A DNA stretch of 16,749 nucleotides from CAYWOS01 sp964459985 (lineage in GTDB: Bacteria; Bacillota; Clostridia; Christensenellales; Aristaeellaceae). The DNA lies in NCBI GenBank assembly GCA_964459985.1, contig CAYWOS010000047.1:1-16749 (forward strand), given 5' to 3'. Positions 1-6,473 of this stretch are shown here, one piece after another. The notes under the pieces were generated by a model, which worked only from the letters and a program-made list of their open reading frames with translations, ran no database searches and was not told the DNA's origin. A program made the position numbers and the translations under genes. Each line of letters opens with the position of its first letter. Position 1 is the first letter of the stretch.

Positions 1-657
1 AACATCGCCTTTATGAACGAGCTGGCCATGGTGTTCGACCGCATGGGCATCGATACCGCCGAGGTCGTGGACGGCATGAACACCAAATGGAACGCGCTGG
101 GCTTCCGCCCCGGGCTGGTCGGCGGGCACTGCATCGGCGTCGATCCGTATTACTTCACCTATGAAGCCGAAAAGCTCGGCTATCACAGCCAGATCATTCT
201 CAACGGCCGCATCGTCAACGACGGCATGGGCGCGTTCGTCGCCGAAGCGACGGTCAAGCAACTCGTCCTCGCCGGCAAAGCGCCGAAAACGTGCAGGGTC
301 GTCATTCTCGGCCTGACGTTCAAGGAAAACTGCCCGGACACGCGCAACAGCAAGGTTGCCGACGTCATTGACAAACTAAAGGAATACGGCATCGACCCGA
401 TAGTCGTCGATCCGTGGGCGAGCGAGCGCGACGCCGAGCACGAGTACGGCGTGAAGCTGACGAAGCTCGAAGACATCCACGATGCGGACTGCGTTGTGCT
501 GGCCGTCGCGCACGACGAGTTCAAGGCGCTCGGGCCGGATGAGCTGAAAAAGCTGTACAAATCAAAAACGGCGGAGGACTGCGTGCTGATTGACGTGAAA
601 TCGATTCTTGATAAAAAAGCCGTCGACGCGGCTGGGTTCAGGTACTGGCGGTTGTGA
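1..657 (+). CDS. UDP-N-acetylhexosamine 6-dehydrogenase (TviB/WbpA family), C-terminal part, 5' truncated by window edge
   Basis: Oxidises C6 of a UDP-HexNAc twice, using NAD, to give a UDP-HexNAc uronic acid in the cytoplasm. The frame is open from base 1 and ends at TGA 655-657, leaving about 218 of the usual 420-430 residues. Visible are the central helix NELAMVFDRMGID, the active-site block GLVGGHCIGVDPYY with the catalytic Cys at bases 130-132, and the C-terminal UDP-binding block GLTFKENCPDTRNSK. The segment TKWNALGFRPGLVGGHCIG is closer to TviB/WbpO/WbpA-type enzymes on UDP-GlcNAc or UDP-GalNAc than to UDP-glucose dehydrogenases. The NAD-binding Rossmann half lies outside the window. 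GC is higher than in the genes that follow (40 of 60 bases in 61-120). With the epimerase and Gfo/Idh enzyme further along, it probably feeds an aminouronic acid pathway. The exact sugar is not determinable. Confidence 0.93.
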   Translation, partial: NIAFMNELAMVFDRMGIDTAEVVDGMNTKWNALGFRPGLVGGHCIGVDPYYFTYEAEKLGYHSQIILNGRIVNDGMGAFVAEATVKQLVLAGKAPKTCRVVILGLTFKENCPDTRNSKVADVIDKLKEYGIDPIVVDPWASERDAEHEYGVKLTKLEDIHDADCVVLAVAHDEFKALGPDELKKLYKSKTAEDCVLIDVKSILDKKAVDAAGFRYWRL

Positions 658-732
658 GCCTTCGCAGCATGATGCGCGGGCATTTGCGCCGGGTTTCTCA
701 TCATCCATGAGATTGGCAAGAGGGAATTCGCA

Positions 733-1404
733 ATGAATTATTTGATTGTGGCGGCTCATCCTGACGACGAGGTATTAGGCGCGGGCGCAACGATTCATAG
801 GCTCCTGCGGGACGGGCACAAGGTTGCGATAGCCACGATGGTCAGCCGCGCGGCGGCTCGATCGAACATTTCGGCGACGCTGCCCGATGATCAAAAGAAA
901 GCGATGAGCACCCTCGGGGTCGAAAAATGCTATGCCGCGGATTTCCCGAATATCCAAATGAATACCGTCCCGCATTTACGGATTGTCCAGTATATCGAGT
1001 CCTGTATCGAGGATTTTCAAGCGGAAGCCATCATCACGCATCATCCCGCCGATACGAACAACGATCACGTTCAGACATCCTATGCGGCGCAGGCGGCCAG
1101 CCGGCTGTTTCAAAGGAAGCCCGGACTGGCCTCGCTGAAACAATTTATGTATATGGAAGTACCGTCTTCAACAGAATGGTCCTTTGATTCTTCGGCGAAT
1201 CGTTTTACTCCGAACTATTTCGTGGAGATCGGCAGAGAGGGGCTTGATATCAAACTGAAAGCGCTCGCCGCGTACTCCGGCGTGATGCGCGAGTATCCGC
1301 ACCCGCGCTCGAAGGAAGCGATCGAGGGGTTGGCCGCCTATCGCGGCGTTCAGGCGGGATGCATATACGCCGAGGCGTTTGAATCAGTGTTCCTTAGACT
1401 ATAG
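733..1404 (+). CDS. PIG-L/LmbE family N-deacetylase
   Basis: Predicted zinc-dependent deacetylase that removes the acetyl from an N-acetylglucosamine-type residue. The 223-residue protein has the family motif AAHPDDE near the N-terminus (H9, D11, D12), the second metal/catalytic block HHPADTNNDH (residues 103-112, His112 as third zinc ligand), and the usual ending KLKALAAYSG followed by RGVQAGCIYAEAF. Length is normal for the family. A purine-rich site (agaggga, about 719-725) precedes ATG 733. No signal peptide is seen, so it should act in the cytoplasm or at the inner membrane face, on a nucleotide sugar or a lipid-linked sugar. It lies just before the initiating transferase and the formyltransferase, which suggests it exposes an amine on an early sugar. 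The family is also known to act on GlcNAc-PI, mycothiol precursors and antibiotics, so the substrate is an inference. Confidence 0.9.
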   Translation: MNYLIVAAHPDDEVLGAGATIHRLLRDGHKVAIATMVSRAAARSNISATLPDDQKKAMSTLGVEKCYAADFPNIQMNTVPHLRIVQYIESCIEDFQAEAIITHHPADTNNDHVQTSYAAQAASRLFQRKPGLASLKQFMYMEVPSSTEWSFDSSANRFTPNYFVEIGREGLDIKLKALAAYSGVMREYPHPRSKEAIEGLAAYRGVQAGCIYAEAFESVFLRL

Positions 1405-1433
1405 CAAGGCTTCGATTTTCAGCAAAAATGCGT

Positions 1434-1440
1434 GGAGAAG
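1434..1440 (+). promoter_or_regulatory. Ribosome binding site deciding the start of the initiating sugar transferase
   Basis: GGAGAAG lies 6 bases before ATG 1447. It overlaps an in-frame GTG at 1432 that would otherwise add five residues, so ATG 1447 is the better start. Confidence 0.75.
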
Positions 1441-1446
1441 CAATGT

Positions 1447-2139
1447 ATGTATAGAGTAATTAAGCGGCTCTTCGATATATGCGCATCTGGAATCGCTTTG
1501 ATTGTTTTATTCCCGATCTGGATCGTCGCAATCATCGGTATTGAGTTATCCGATCCGGGTCCCGTATTCTATATAGCGAAACGGGTGGGCAGAAACAATC
1601 AAGTATTTCGTATGTTCAAGTTCCGCACAATGCGCGTGGATAAAGCGGCAAATGAAAAAAGCCTGCGGCCGGACGCCAATCGGATATTCGCATTCGGCTC
1701 GTTTCTGCGTCGGACGAAGATCGACGAGCTGCCCCAATTGATCAACGTTTTTCTCGGCCAAATGTCGGTGGTCGGGCCGCGGCCGGCATCGGTCGATCAA
1801 GTCGAAATTACACGCGGCGGCCGCAGCGCGATTGTCAGCTCGATAACGCCCGGACTCACAAGCACGTCGGCTGTCTACGACTATATCTATGGCGATTCGA
1901 TTATGGACGAGTCCGTATATCGCGAAAGGGTTTTGCCGACGCGGCTGGGCCTCGATATCTACTATATGGAGCATATGTCCTGCCTGTATGATTTGAAGCT
2001 GATCGGTCTGACGATAGGCTGTATCGCTGCGACGCTCTTCAAAATCGATATGTCGCGCCTGAAAGCCGACCTCGAGCGCGCGGCTCAAGAAAGCCAAACG
2101 ACGATTCCGCAGCATCGTATCGATGCATCAAAGACGTAA
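1447..2139 (+). CDS. Initiating sugar-phosphate transferase (PglC-like bacterial sugar transferase)
   Basis: Transfers a sugar-1-phosphate from a UDP-sugar to undecaprenyl phosphate, the first membrane step of repeat-unit assembly. The protein is 230 residues from ATG 1447. It has one hydrophobic N-terminal segment with a helix-breaking proline (about residues 11-33, LFPIW), expected to be a re-entrant membrane helix. The catalytic domain follows, with KFRTM (58-62), the catalytic Asp-Glu pair in DELPQL (93-98) and GPRP (110-113). This is the short form found in PglC, without the four-helix and CoA-binding-like N-terminal region of WbaP/WcaJ. The C-terminal tail of about 110 residues, ending in KADLERAAQESQ, is longer than the minimal core. 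The identity of the sugar (often a HexNAc or diNAcBac in this family) cannot be read from sequence. A GTG at 1432 is an alternative start. Confidence 0.93.
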   Translation: MYRVIKRLFDICASGIALIVLFPIWIVAIIGIELSDPGPVFYIAKRVGRNNQVFRMFKFRTMRVDKAANEKSLRPDANRIFAFGSFLRRTKIDELPQLINVFLGQMSVVGPRPASVDQVEITRGGRSAIVSSITPGLTSTSAVYDYIYGDSIMDESVYRERVLPTRLGLDIYYMEHMSCLYDLKLIGLTIGCIAATLFKIDMSRLKADLERAAQESQTTIPQHRIDASKT

Positions 2140-2143
2140 CACG

Positions 2144-2210
2144 GCGGGACATGCCTGTCCGCAGACGCTGCCATCAGATACGGCGAAACGCCGGGCGCGG
2201 CTTATGCGCC
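2144..2210. other. Cluster of three short GC-rich hairpins in an intergenic gap
   Basis: The 102-base gap 2140-2241 between the sugar transferase and formyltransferase genes holds three potential stem-loops in a row. The first is 2144-2162, with arms GGACA/TGTCC extended by GC around a bulged G. The second is 2181-2193, CGGCG-AAA-CGCCG. The third is 2194-2210, GGCGC/GCGCC with a 7-base loop. No T-run follows, so this does not look like a classical intrinsic terminator. It might be an RNA processing or attenuation element, or chance in GC-rich sequence. Confidence 0.35.
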
Positions 2211-2241
2211 GACGGGCGAAAATAATCGGGGAGTACGCGCG

Positions 2242-3033
2242 ATGAATGCAAAAGGATTAAGGGTCATTGTTCTGACGCAGCAGGACTCGTTCTTTATTCC
2301 CGCCAATATCGTAAAGGCTTCTGAAGTTTGCAACATACTGGAAGTGGTCGACAACCACGCGAAGAGTTCGGTAGAGAATAAAGTCTCGGACATGCTGAAA
2401 TGGTTCGGCTTTTTTCAATGCGTAAAAATGGGAACAGTCAAAGCTTGGAGAAAGCTTCAATGTCTGGCGGATCGGCTGTCAGGCTTGAAGCGGTTTGGCG
2501 GGACATGCTCCATTGAGGACGCCGCCAAGGTGATCGGCGCCGAGTATCGTGTGGAAAAGGATGTAAACAGCAAAAGCTATGTCTCGCACGTCAGGGCATT
2601 GAATCCCGACCTGATCATTTCCTATTCTGCGCCGCAGATCATCAAGCCGGAGCTGCTTGGCGTTCCGAAATACGGAATCCTCAATGTTCACGGAGCCTTG
2701 CTGCCGGATTATCGCGGTTGTTTGCCGTCGTTCTGGTATTTGTATAATAATGAGAAGCTCGGCGGCGCGACAGTACACTTGATGAGCGCGGCGATCGACG
2801 ACGGAGCGATATGCGTTCAAAAATCCGTAGACATTTCCGATTGCAAGTCCATGTTCCAGCTCATAAAGAAAACCAAACTCGTTGGCGGCGAGTGCATGAT
2901 TGACGCCATAAAAAAGACTGCGGACGGCACGCTGCGGCCAAGACCTAACGACGTGGCGAACGGAAGATACTTTACATGGCCGACTACAGAGCAGGCGAAG
3001 GAATTCAGGCGAGCCGGCAAGAAACTTATATAG
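2242..3033 (+). CDS. Sugar N-formyltransferase (methionyl-tRNA formyltransferase-like fold)
   Basis: Predicted to transfer a formyl group from N10-formyltetrahydrofolate to an amino sugar. In the 263-residue protein the formyltransferase core runs from about residue 90 to 215. PDLIISYSAPQI (122-133) leads into the catalytic block ILNVHGALLPDYRG, with Asn148 and His150, and then AAIDDGAIC with Asp186. These match the Asn-His-Asp triad of formyltransferases. The first ~90 residues are divergent and the C-terminal tRNA-binding domain of true Fmt is absent, so a sugar substrate is more likely than Met-tRNA. GGGGAG at 2228-2233 sits 8 bases before ATG 2242. No PLP aminotransferase making a 4-amino sugar lies in the window. 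The amine could therefore come from the upstream deacetylase or from a diamino-uronate pathway. The fold assignment is firm; the substrate is unknown. Confidence 0.85.
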   Translation: MNAKGLRVIVLTQQDSFFIPANIVKASEVCNILEVVDNHAKSSVENKVSDMLKWFGFFQCVKMGTVKAWRKLQCLADRLSGLKRFGGTCSIEDAAKVIGAEYRVEKDVNSKSYVSHVRALNPDLIISYSAPQIIKPELLGVPKYGILNVHGALLPDYRGCLPSFWYLYNNEKLGGATVHLMSAAIDDGAICVQKSVDISDCKSMFQLIKKTKLVGGECMIDAIKKTADGTLRPRPNDVANGRYFTWPTTEQAKEFRRAGKKLI

Positions 3034-3066
3034 CATGGAACGAGTATACCGTGAAAGGGATACGCA

Positions 3067-3825
3067 ATGCAGCATGATCTTGTGTCGATTATCACTCCGG
3101 CGTATAACGCGCAGCAAACTCTCGCCGCGACCATAGAGAGCGTGAAAGCTCAAACCTACCAAAATTGGGAAATGATTATCTCCAATGACTGCTCAACGGA
3201 TAGAACGAAAGAAATCGCGGAGCAATATGCTGGCGCCGACAACAGAATCCGCGTAATCAACGCGGCGTGCAACGGCGGCGCTGCAAGAGCGAGAAACGCG
3301 GCGCTTAAGATGGCAAAGGGGAGATATATCGCCTTCTTGGACAGCGATGATTTATGGGAGCCTCGCAAATTGGAGAAACAAATAGATTTCATGGATAAGA
3401 ACAATTACGCTTTTACGTTCACCAGTTATGAACTGATCGACGAAAATGGCAACAAGCTCAACAAATACGTTGATTCCAAGCCAAAGATGCGTTATCGGGA
3501 GGTATTGCGCAATACGCTGATATACTGCCTAACCGTAGTTGTGGACAGAGATCGAGTCGGTCCTTTTGAGATGCCGCTCCTGTCGCACACGGAAGATCAG
3601 CTTACTTGGGCGGAAATCCTGAAACGCGGGTATGTGGCTTACGGAATGCCCGAAATATTGGCGCAATACAGGATATCGACGAATTCGCTGACATCCAACA
3701 AGGCGAAATCAGCGAAGCTCCAATGGGAGACGTACAGAAGATACTGCGGATTCGGTCCGGTTAAGAGCGCGGCATACTTTATATCGTACGCGATTCACGC
3801 TGTCACAAAGATAAGAAGCAAATAA
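3067..3825 (+). CDS. Glycosyltransferase family 2 (GT-A fold)
   Basis: Adds one sugar from a nucleotide sugar to the growing lipid-linked repeat unit at the cytoplasmic membrane face. The 252-residue protein starts with the classic GT2 pattern VSIITPAYNAQQTLAATIES. The nucleotide-binding Asp follows in SNDCSTDRT (D41), then the block NGGAARARN, and the metal-binding DXD in FLDSDDLW (D92-D95). The C-terminal acceptor part is short and ends in a moderately hydrophobic, basic tail (SAAYFISYAIHAVTKIRSK) that may attach to the membrane. AAAGGGA at 3054-3060 sits 6 bases before ATG 3067. All expected catalytic residues are present. Donor and linkage are unknown. It follows the formyltransferase and precedes the radical SAM gene by 15 bases. 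Confidence 0.93.
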   Translation: MQHDLVSIITPAYNAQQTLAATIESVKAQTYQNWEMIISNDCSTDRTKEIAEQYAGADNRIRVINAACNGGAARARNAALKMAKGRYIAFLDSDDLWEPRKLEKQIDFMDKNNYAFTFTSYELIDENGNKLNKYVDSKPKMRYREVLRNTLIYCLTVVVDRDRVGPFEMPLLSHTEDQLTWAEILKRGYVAYGMPEILAQYRISTNSLTSNKAKSAKLQWETYRRYCGFGPVKSAAYFISYAIHAVTKIRSK

Positions 3826-3840
3826 GGAGAATATCAAGAA

Positions 3841-5283
3841 ATGAAAATCGTCATGCTCAACCCTCCGTTTCTGGATAAATATTCGAAATCTTCCCGCAGT
3901 CCCGCCGTAACAAAGAGCGGCACGATATATTTCCCGCTGTGGCTTTCATATGCTACGGGTGTGCTTGATCAGACCGGGCATGAGATCATGTTGATTGACG
4001 CTCCGGCCAAATGCATGAAGAAAGAAGAAACGCTCGAGAAAATCAAGCGTTTCCGCCCCTCTCTTGTTGTAATCGACACATCGACGCCGAGCATCAACAG
4101 CGATTTGGCCTTTGCGAAAAGCGTCAAGGACTCGCTGCCTGCGGCCAAGGTTTGCCTTGTAGGGACGCATGCAACCGCCTGCGCCGACGAGATTCTATCG
4201 AATAACGACAATATTGATTTCATCGCCCGTCATGAATATGATTACACGCTGCCGGAACTGGCCGACGCCATCGAGGGCAAAGTACCGCCGTCAGAAGTAA
4301 AGGGCATCAGCTATCTCGAGAACGGGGCCGTTAAAAACACGCCGGACAGAGAGTATATACACAATCTGGACGAGCTGCCTTTCGTTGCAGAAGTGTATAA
4401 AAAGTACCTTGACATCAAGGATTATTTCTATGCGCATGTCAGCTACCCGACGGTCAGCATTTTCTCCAGCCGCGGGTGTCCGTCCAAGTGCTTCTACTGC
4501 ATGTACTCCCAGGTCATGTTCGGCAAAGCGTACCGCAAGCGCAGCGCAAAGAATCTGTTTGACGAGTGCGTGTACATTACCGAAAACTTCCCGGAGGTTA
4601 AGGAGATACTGATCGACGACGATAATTTTGCCGTAGACCAAAAGAACGTCAAAGAATTTTGCCGGTTGATGATCGACAACAGAGTAAAGCTCAAATGGGT
4701 CGTTCAGTGCCGCGTTACGCTCGAATATGATACGATGGTGCTGATGAAAAAGGCAGGATGCCGCCTTGTCGTCGTCGGATATGAAAGCGGAAGCCAGAAG
4801 GTGCTCGACGGGATGCACAAGGGCATCACGCTGGAGATGTCCCGCAAGTTCAATGACGCCGCCAAAAAGGCGCGCATGCGCGTGCACGGCTGCTTCATGG
4901 TCGGAAACCCCGGCGAGACAAAAGAGACGATGATGGAAACGCTTGAGTTCAGCAAGAAACTGCGGATGGACACGGTCCAGTACTTTCCGCTTATCGTATA
5001 TCCCGGCACGGAAGCGTGGACTTGGGCAAAAGAACACGACTATATCATTGCGCATAGTTACGATGAATGGGTAACCCCTGACGGTTTGCACAACTGCGTG
5101 ATATCAACGCCGGAGGCGAGCAGTCAGGAACTGGTTGAGTTCTGTAATTATGCGAGAAAAAAGTTCTATCTTCGGCCGAAGTATTGCCTTATGAAGCTTG
5201 GAGAGTGCCTGACAAGCAAGGACGACTTTGTGAGAACGTTTAAGGCGTTCGGCACATTCAGAAAATACCTGCTGAAAAAGTGA
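3841..5283 (+). CDS. Cobalamin-binding radical SAM enzyme, HpnJ-like
   Basis: Predicted [4Fe-4S] radical SAM enzyme with an N-terminal B12-binding domain (480 residues). The N-terminal part (about 1-145) starts MKIVMLNPP and has VVIDTSTPS and FIARHEYDYTLPEL, the Rossmann-like pattern of B12-dependent radical SAM proteins lacking the DxHxxG histidine. The SAM domain has the cluster motif GCPSKCFYC (C213, C217, C220), then LIDDDNFAVD, VVGYESGSQ and VGNPGETKET. As I recall the family, order and wording of these blocks resemble HpnJ, which contracts the glucosamine ring of glycosylated hopanoids to a cyclitol ether. No hopanoid genes are present here. AAGGAG overlaps the previous stop, 10 bases before ATG 3841. 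The membrane GT2 follows after 10 bases. Likely role: carbon-skeleton or C-methyl modification of a glycan sugar. Subfamily assignment is from memory, not from an alignment. Confidence 0.88.
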   Translation: MKIVMLNPPFLDKYSKSSRSPAVTKSGTIYFPLWLSYATGVLDQTGHEIMLIDAPAKCMKKEETLEKIKRFRPSLVVIDTSTPSINSDLAFAKSVKDSLPAAKVCLVGTHATACADEILSNNDNIDFIARHEYDYTLPELADAIEGKVPPSEVKGISYLENGAVKNTPDREYIHNLDELPFVAEVYKKYLDIKDYFYAHVSYPTVSIFSSRGCPSKCFYCMYSQVMFGKAYRKRSAKNLFDECVYITENFPEVKEILIDDDNFAVDQKNVKEFCRLMIDNRVKLKWVVQCRVTLEYDTMVLMKKAGCRLVVVGYESGSQKVLDGMHKGITLEMSRKFNDAAKKARMRVHGCFMVGNPGETKETMMETLEFSKKLRMDTVQYFPLIVYPGTEAWTWAKEHDYIIAHSYDEWVTPDGLHNCVISTPEASSQELVEFCNYARKKFYLRPKYCLMKLGECLTSKDDFVRTFKAFGTFRKYLLKK

Positions 5284-5293
5284 CAGTGTAAAA

Positions 5294-6361
5294 ATGATTA
5301 AAACGCTGTATATTCTGTTTGTCATATCAATACTGGCGCCGATCTTTACCTACGCCATATACCCGTTGCTCCTTAAGCTGTTTAGGGCTCACGCGTATAG
5401 GACGGATGCCGGGTATAAGCCGCATGTTTCAGTGATCATCACGGCTGTCGGCTCTGCCGAATCGGTTGATATTGAGAAAAAACGAAAGAACATTGCGGGT
5501 ATAGATTACCCTGCCGATTTGCTGGATGTTTCGATTGTTCACAGTCAATCCGAGCTGCGCAGCCGTATCGCGAGCGTTCCGGGGGAGATCGTCCTTTTCA
5601 CGGATACGGAGACGGAGATTGGTGTTCGGGCTGTTGCAAACTTGATATCAAGGTTTGCTGACGACAGGATCGGGTGCGTATGCGGCCAGCTTCGAAAAAA
5701 ACCCGATCAGGACGGCAATCCGACCGACGGTGTATTCTGGAAATATGAGAACATGGTAAAAAGCGCCGAATCAAGAATCGGCAGACTGTCGGGAGCAAAC
5801 AGCGGTTTGTATGCGGTCAGGAAAAACATCCTGCCGGTGATCGGCGATGACGTTATCCATGTAGACTTCTATATTGCCACATCGGTTCTGCAAGCGGGTT
5901 ATGATGTTGTTATGGATGAGACAGCCCCGGTATATGAAAAGCCAAATGATTCCATAGACGACTCGTTCAATCGTCATGTCCGCGACGGCGCCGGATACTA
6001 TCAGGCGCTCGCCGTGTTCTGGCGCATGCTGCTTCCGAGGAAAGGCAGCTTTGTCTATTGGTCTCACAGAGTTTTAAAATGGCTCGTGCCGTTCAATATG
6101 ATTATCGCTTTTGCGATCAGCGCAATTCTTATGTTGACATCAAAAATGATGACGTTGTTATTTGTTCTGCAAGCTTTGGCGTATTTGCTCATGATCCTGT
6201 ACTATGTTTTTGTGGCGAAACAGAACAGAAAGCCGAGGGGAACTGTCGGCAAACTGACCTCGCTTGCGTTTTACTTCGTGTCAATCAACTTGGCGCTTTT
6301 TCTGGGGTGGCTCAAATACATCAGCGGCAGGCAGACCGCCGTCTGGGAGACGCAAAGGTAG
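5294..6361 (+). CDS. Membrane-anchored GT2 glycosyltransferase with degenerate N-terminal motifs
   Basis: The 355-residue protein resembles processive or membrane GT2 enzymes of the poly-GlcNAc synthase and HpnI kind. It has one N-terminal membrane segment (about 5-28), a cytoplasmic GT-A domain and about three C-terminal membrane segments (262-283, 287-307, 322-343). Supporting blocks are FTDTET (102-107, the DXD position), VFWKYENMVKSAES, LSGANSGLYAVRK, the acceptor-site Asp191 in HVDFYI, and RHVRDGAGYYQAL (227-239) at the place of the QxxRW-like motif. Two usual signatures are altered. The AYNEE-type start reads ITAVGSAES, and the SDGSTDGT-type nucleotide-binding block reads IVHSQSELR without its Asp. 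Activity may therefore be unusual or lost. No clear ribosome site precedes ATG 5294, so translation may depend on coupling with the radical SAM gene. Confidence 0.85.
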   Translation: MIKTLYILFVISILAPIFTYAIYPLLLKLFRAHAYRTDAGYKPHVSVIITAVGSAESVDIEKKRKNIAGIDYPADLLDVSIVHSQSELRSRIASVPGEIVLFTDTETEIGVRAVANLISRFADDRIGCVCGQLRKKPDQDGNPTDGVFWKYENMVKSAESRIGRLSGANSGLYAVRKNILPVIGDDVIHVDFYIATSVLQAGYDVVMDETAPVYEKPNDSIDDSFNRHVRDGAGYYQALAVFWRMLLPRKGSFVYWSHRVLKWLVPFNMIIAFAISAILMLTSKMMTLLFVLQALAYLLMILYYVFVAKQNRKPRGTVGKLTSLAFYFVSINLALFLGWLKYISGRQTAVWETQR

Positions 6362-6473
6362 ATGAAAAGTACTGTGCGCATGGCATTGAAAGATGAACCG
6401 TGCATGTTTCAAAGTTTACTTAAGAACCTTGGAAAGAATTACTGAACCCTGTTCATCAATACGGAGGCAGTAC
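6362..6473 (+). other. 112-base gap with a 27-codon open frame
   Basis: Between the membrane GT2 and the next GT4 gene lies an ATG at 6362, directly after the TAG of the GT2 gene, opening 27 codons to TGA 6443-6445. AAAGG at 6354-6358 is only 3 bases away, too close for a normal site. The peptide (MKSTVRMALKDEPCMFQS...) matches nothing I recognise. It may be chance or a remnant. No convincing promoter or terminator was seen. Confidence 0.3.
6463..6467 (+). promoter_or_regulatory. Ribosome binding site deciding the start of the first GT4 gene
   Basis: GGAGG lies 6 bases before ATG 6474. The frame stays open upstream to an ATG at 6393, but that start has no ribosome site, and the extra 27 residues do not look like the start of a GT4 Rossmann domain. 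The true start is therefore 6474. Confidence 0.85.

Noticed and set aside
696..712. TCTCAT/ATGAGA inverted repeat after the dehydrogenase gene as a terminator
   Set aside because: The stem is only 6 bp and AT-rich, and no T-run follows.
183..719. Antisense open frame of 178 codons at the left edge
   Set aside because: It is opposite the dehydrogenase coding frame, Ser-rich and without motifs.
2479..3162. Antisense open frame of 227 codons
   Set aside because: It spans two sense genes with recognisable domains and has no plausible protein features.
4291..5091. Antisense open frame of 266 codons
   Set aside because: It is the shadow of the radical SAM gene, whose sense frame carries the CxxxCxxC motif. 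The antisense product resembles no family.
3841..6361. Assignment to a hopanoid pathway
   Set aside because: The radical SAM gene resembles HpnJ, but no squalene cyclase or other hopanoid genes are present and the surroundings are a Wzx/Wzy polysaccharide locus.
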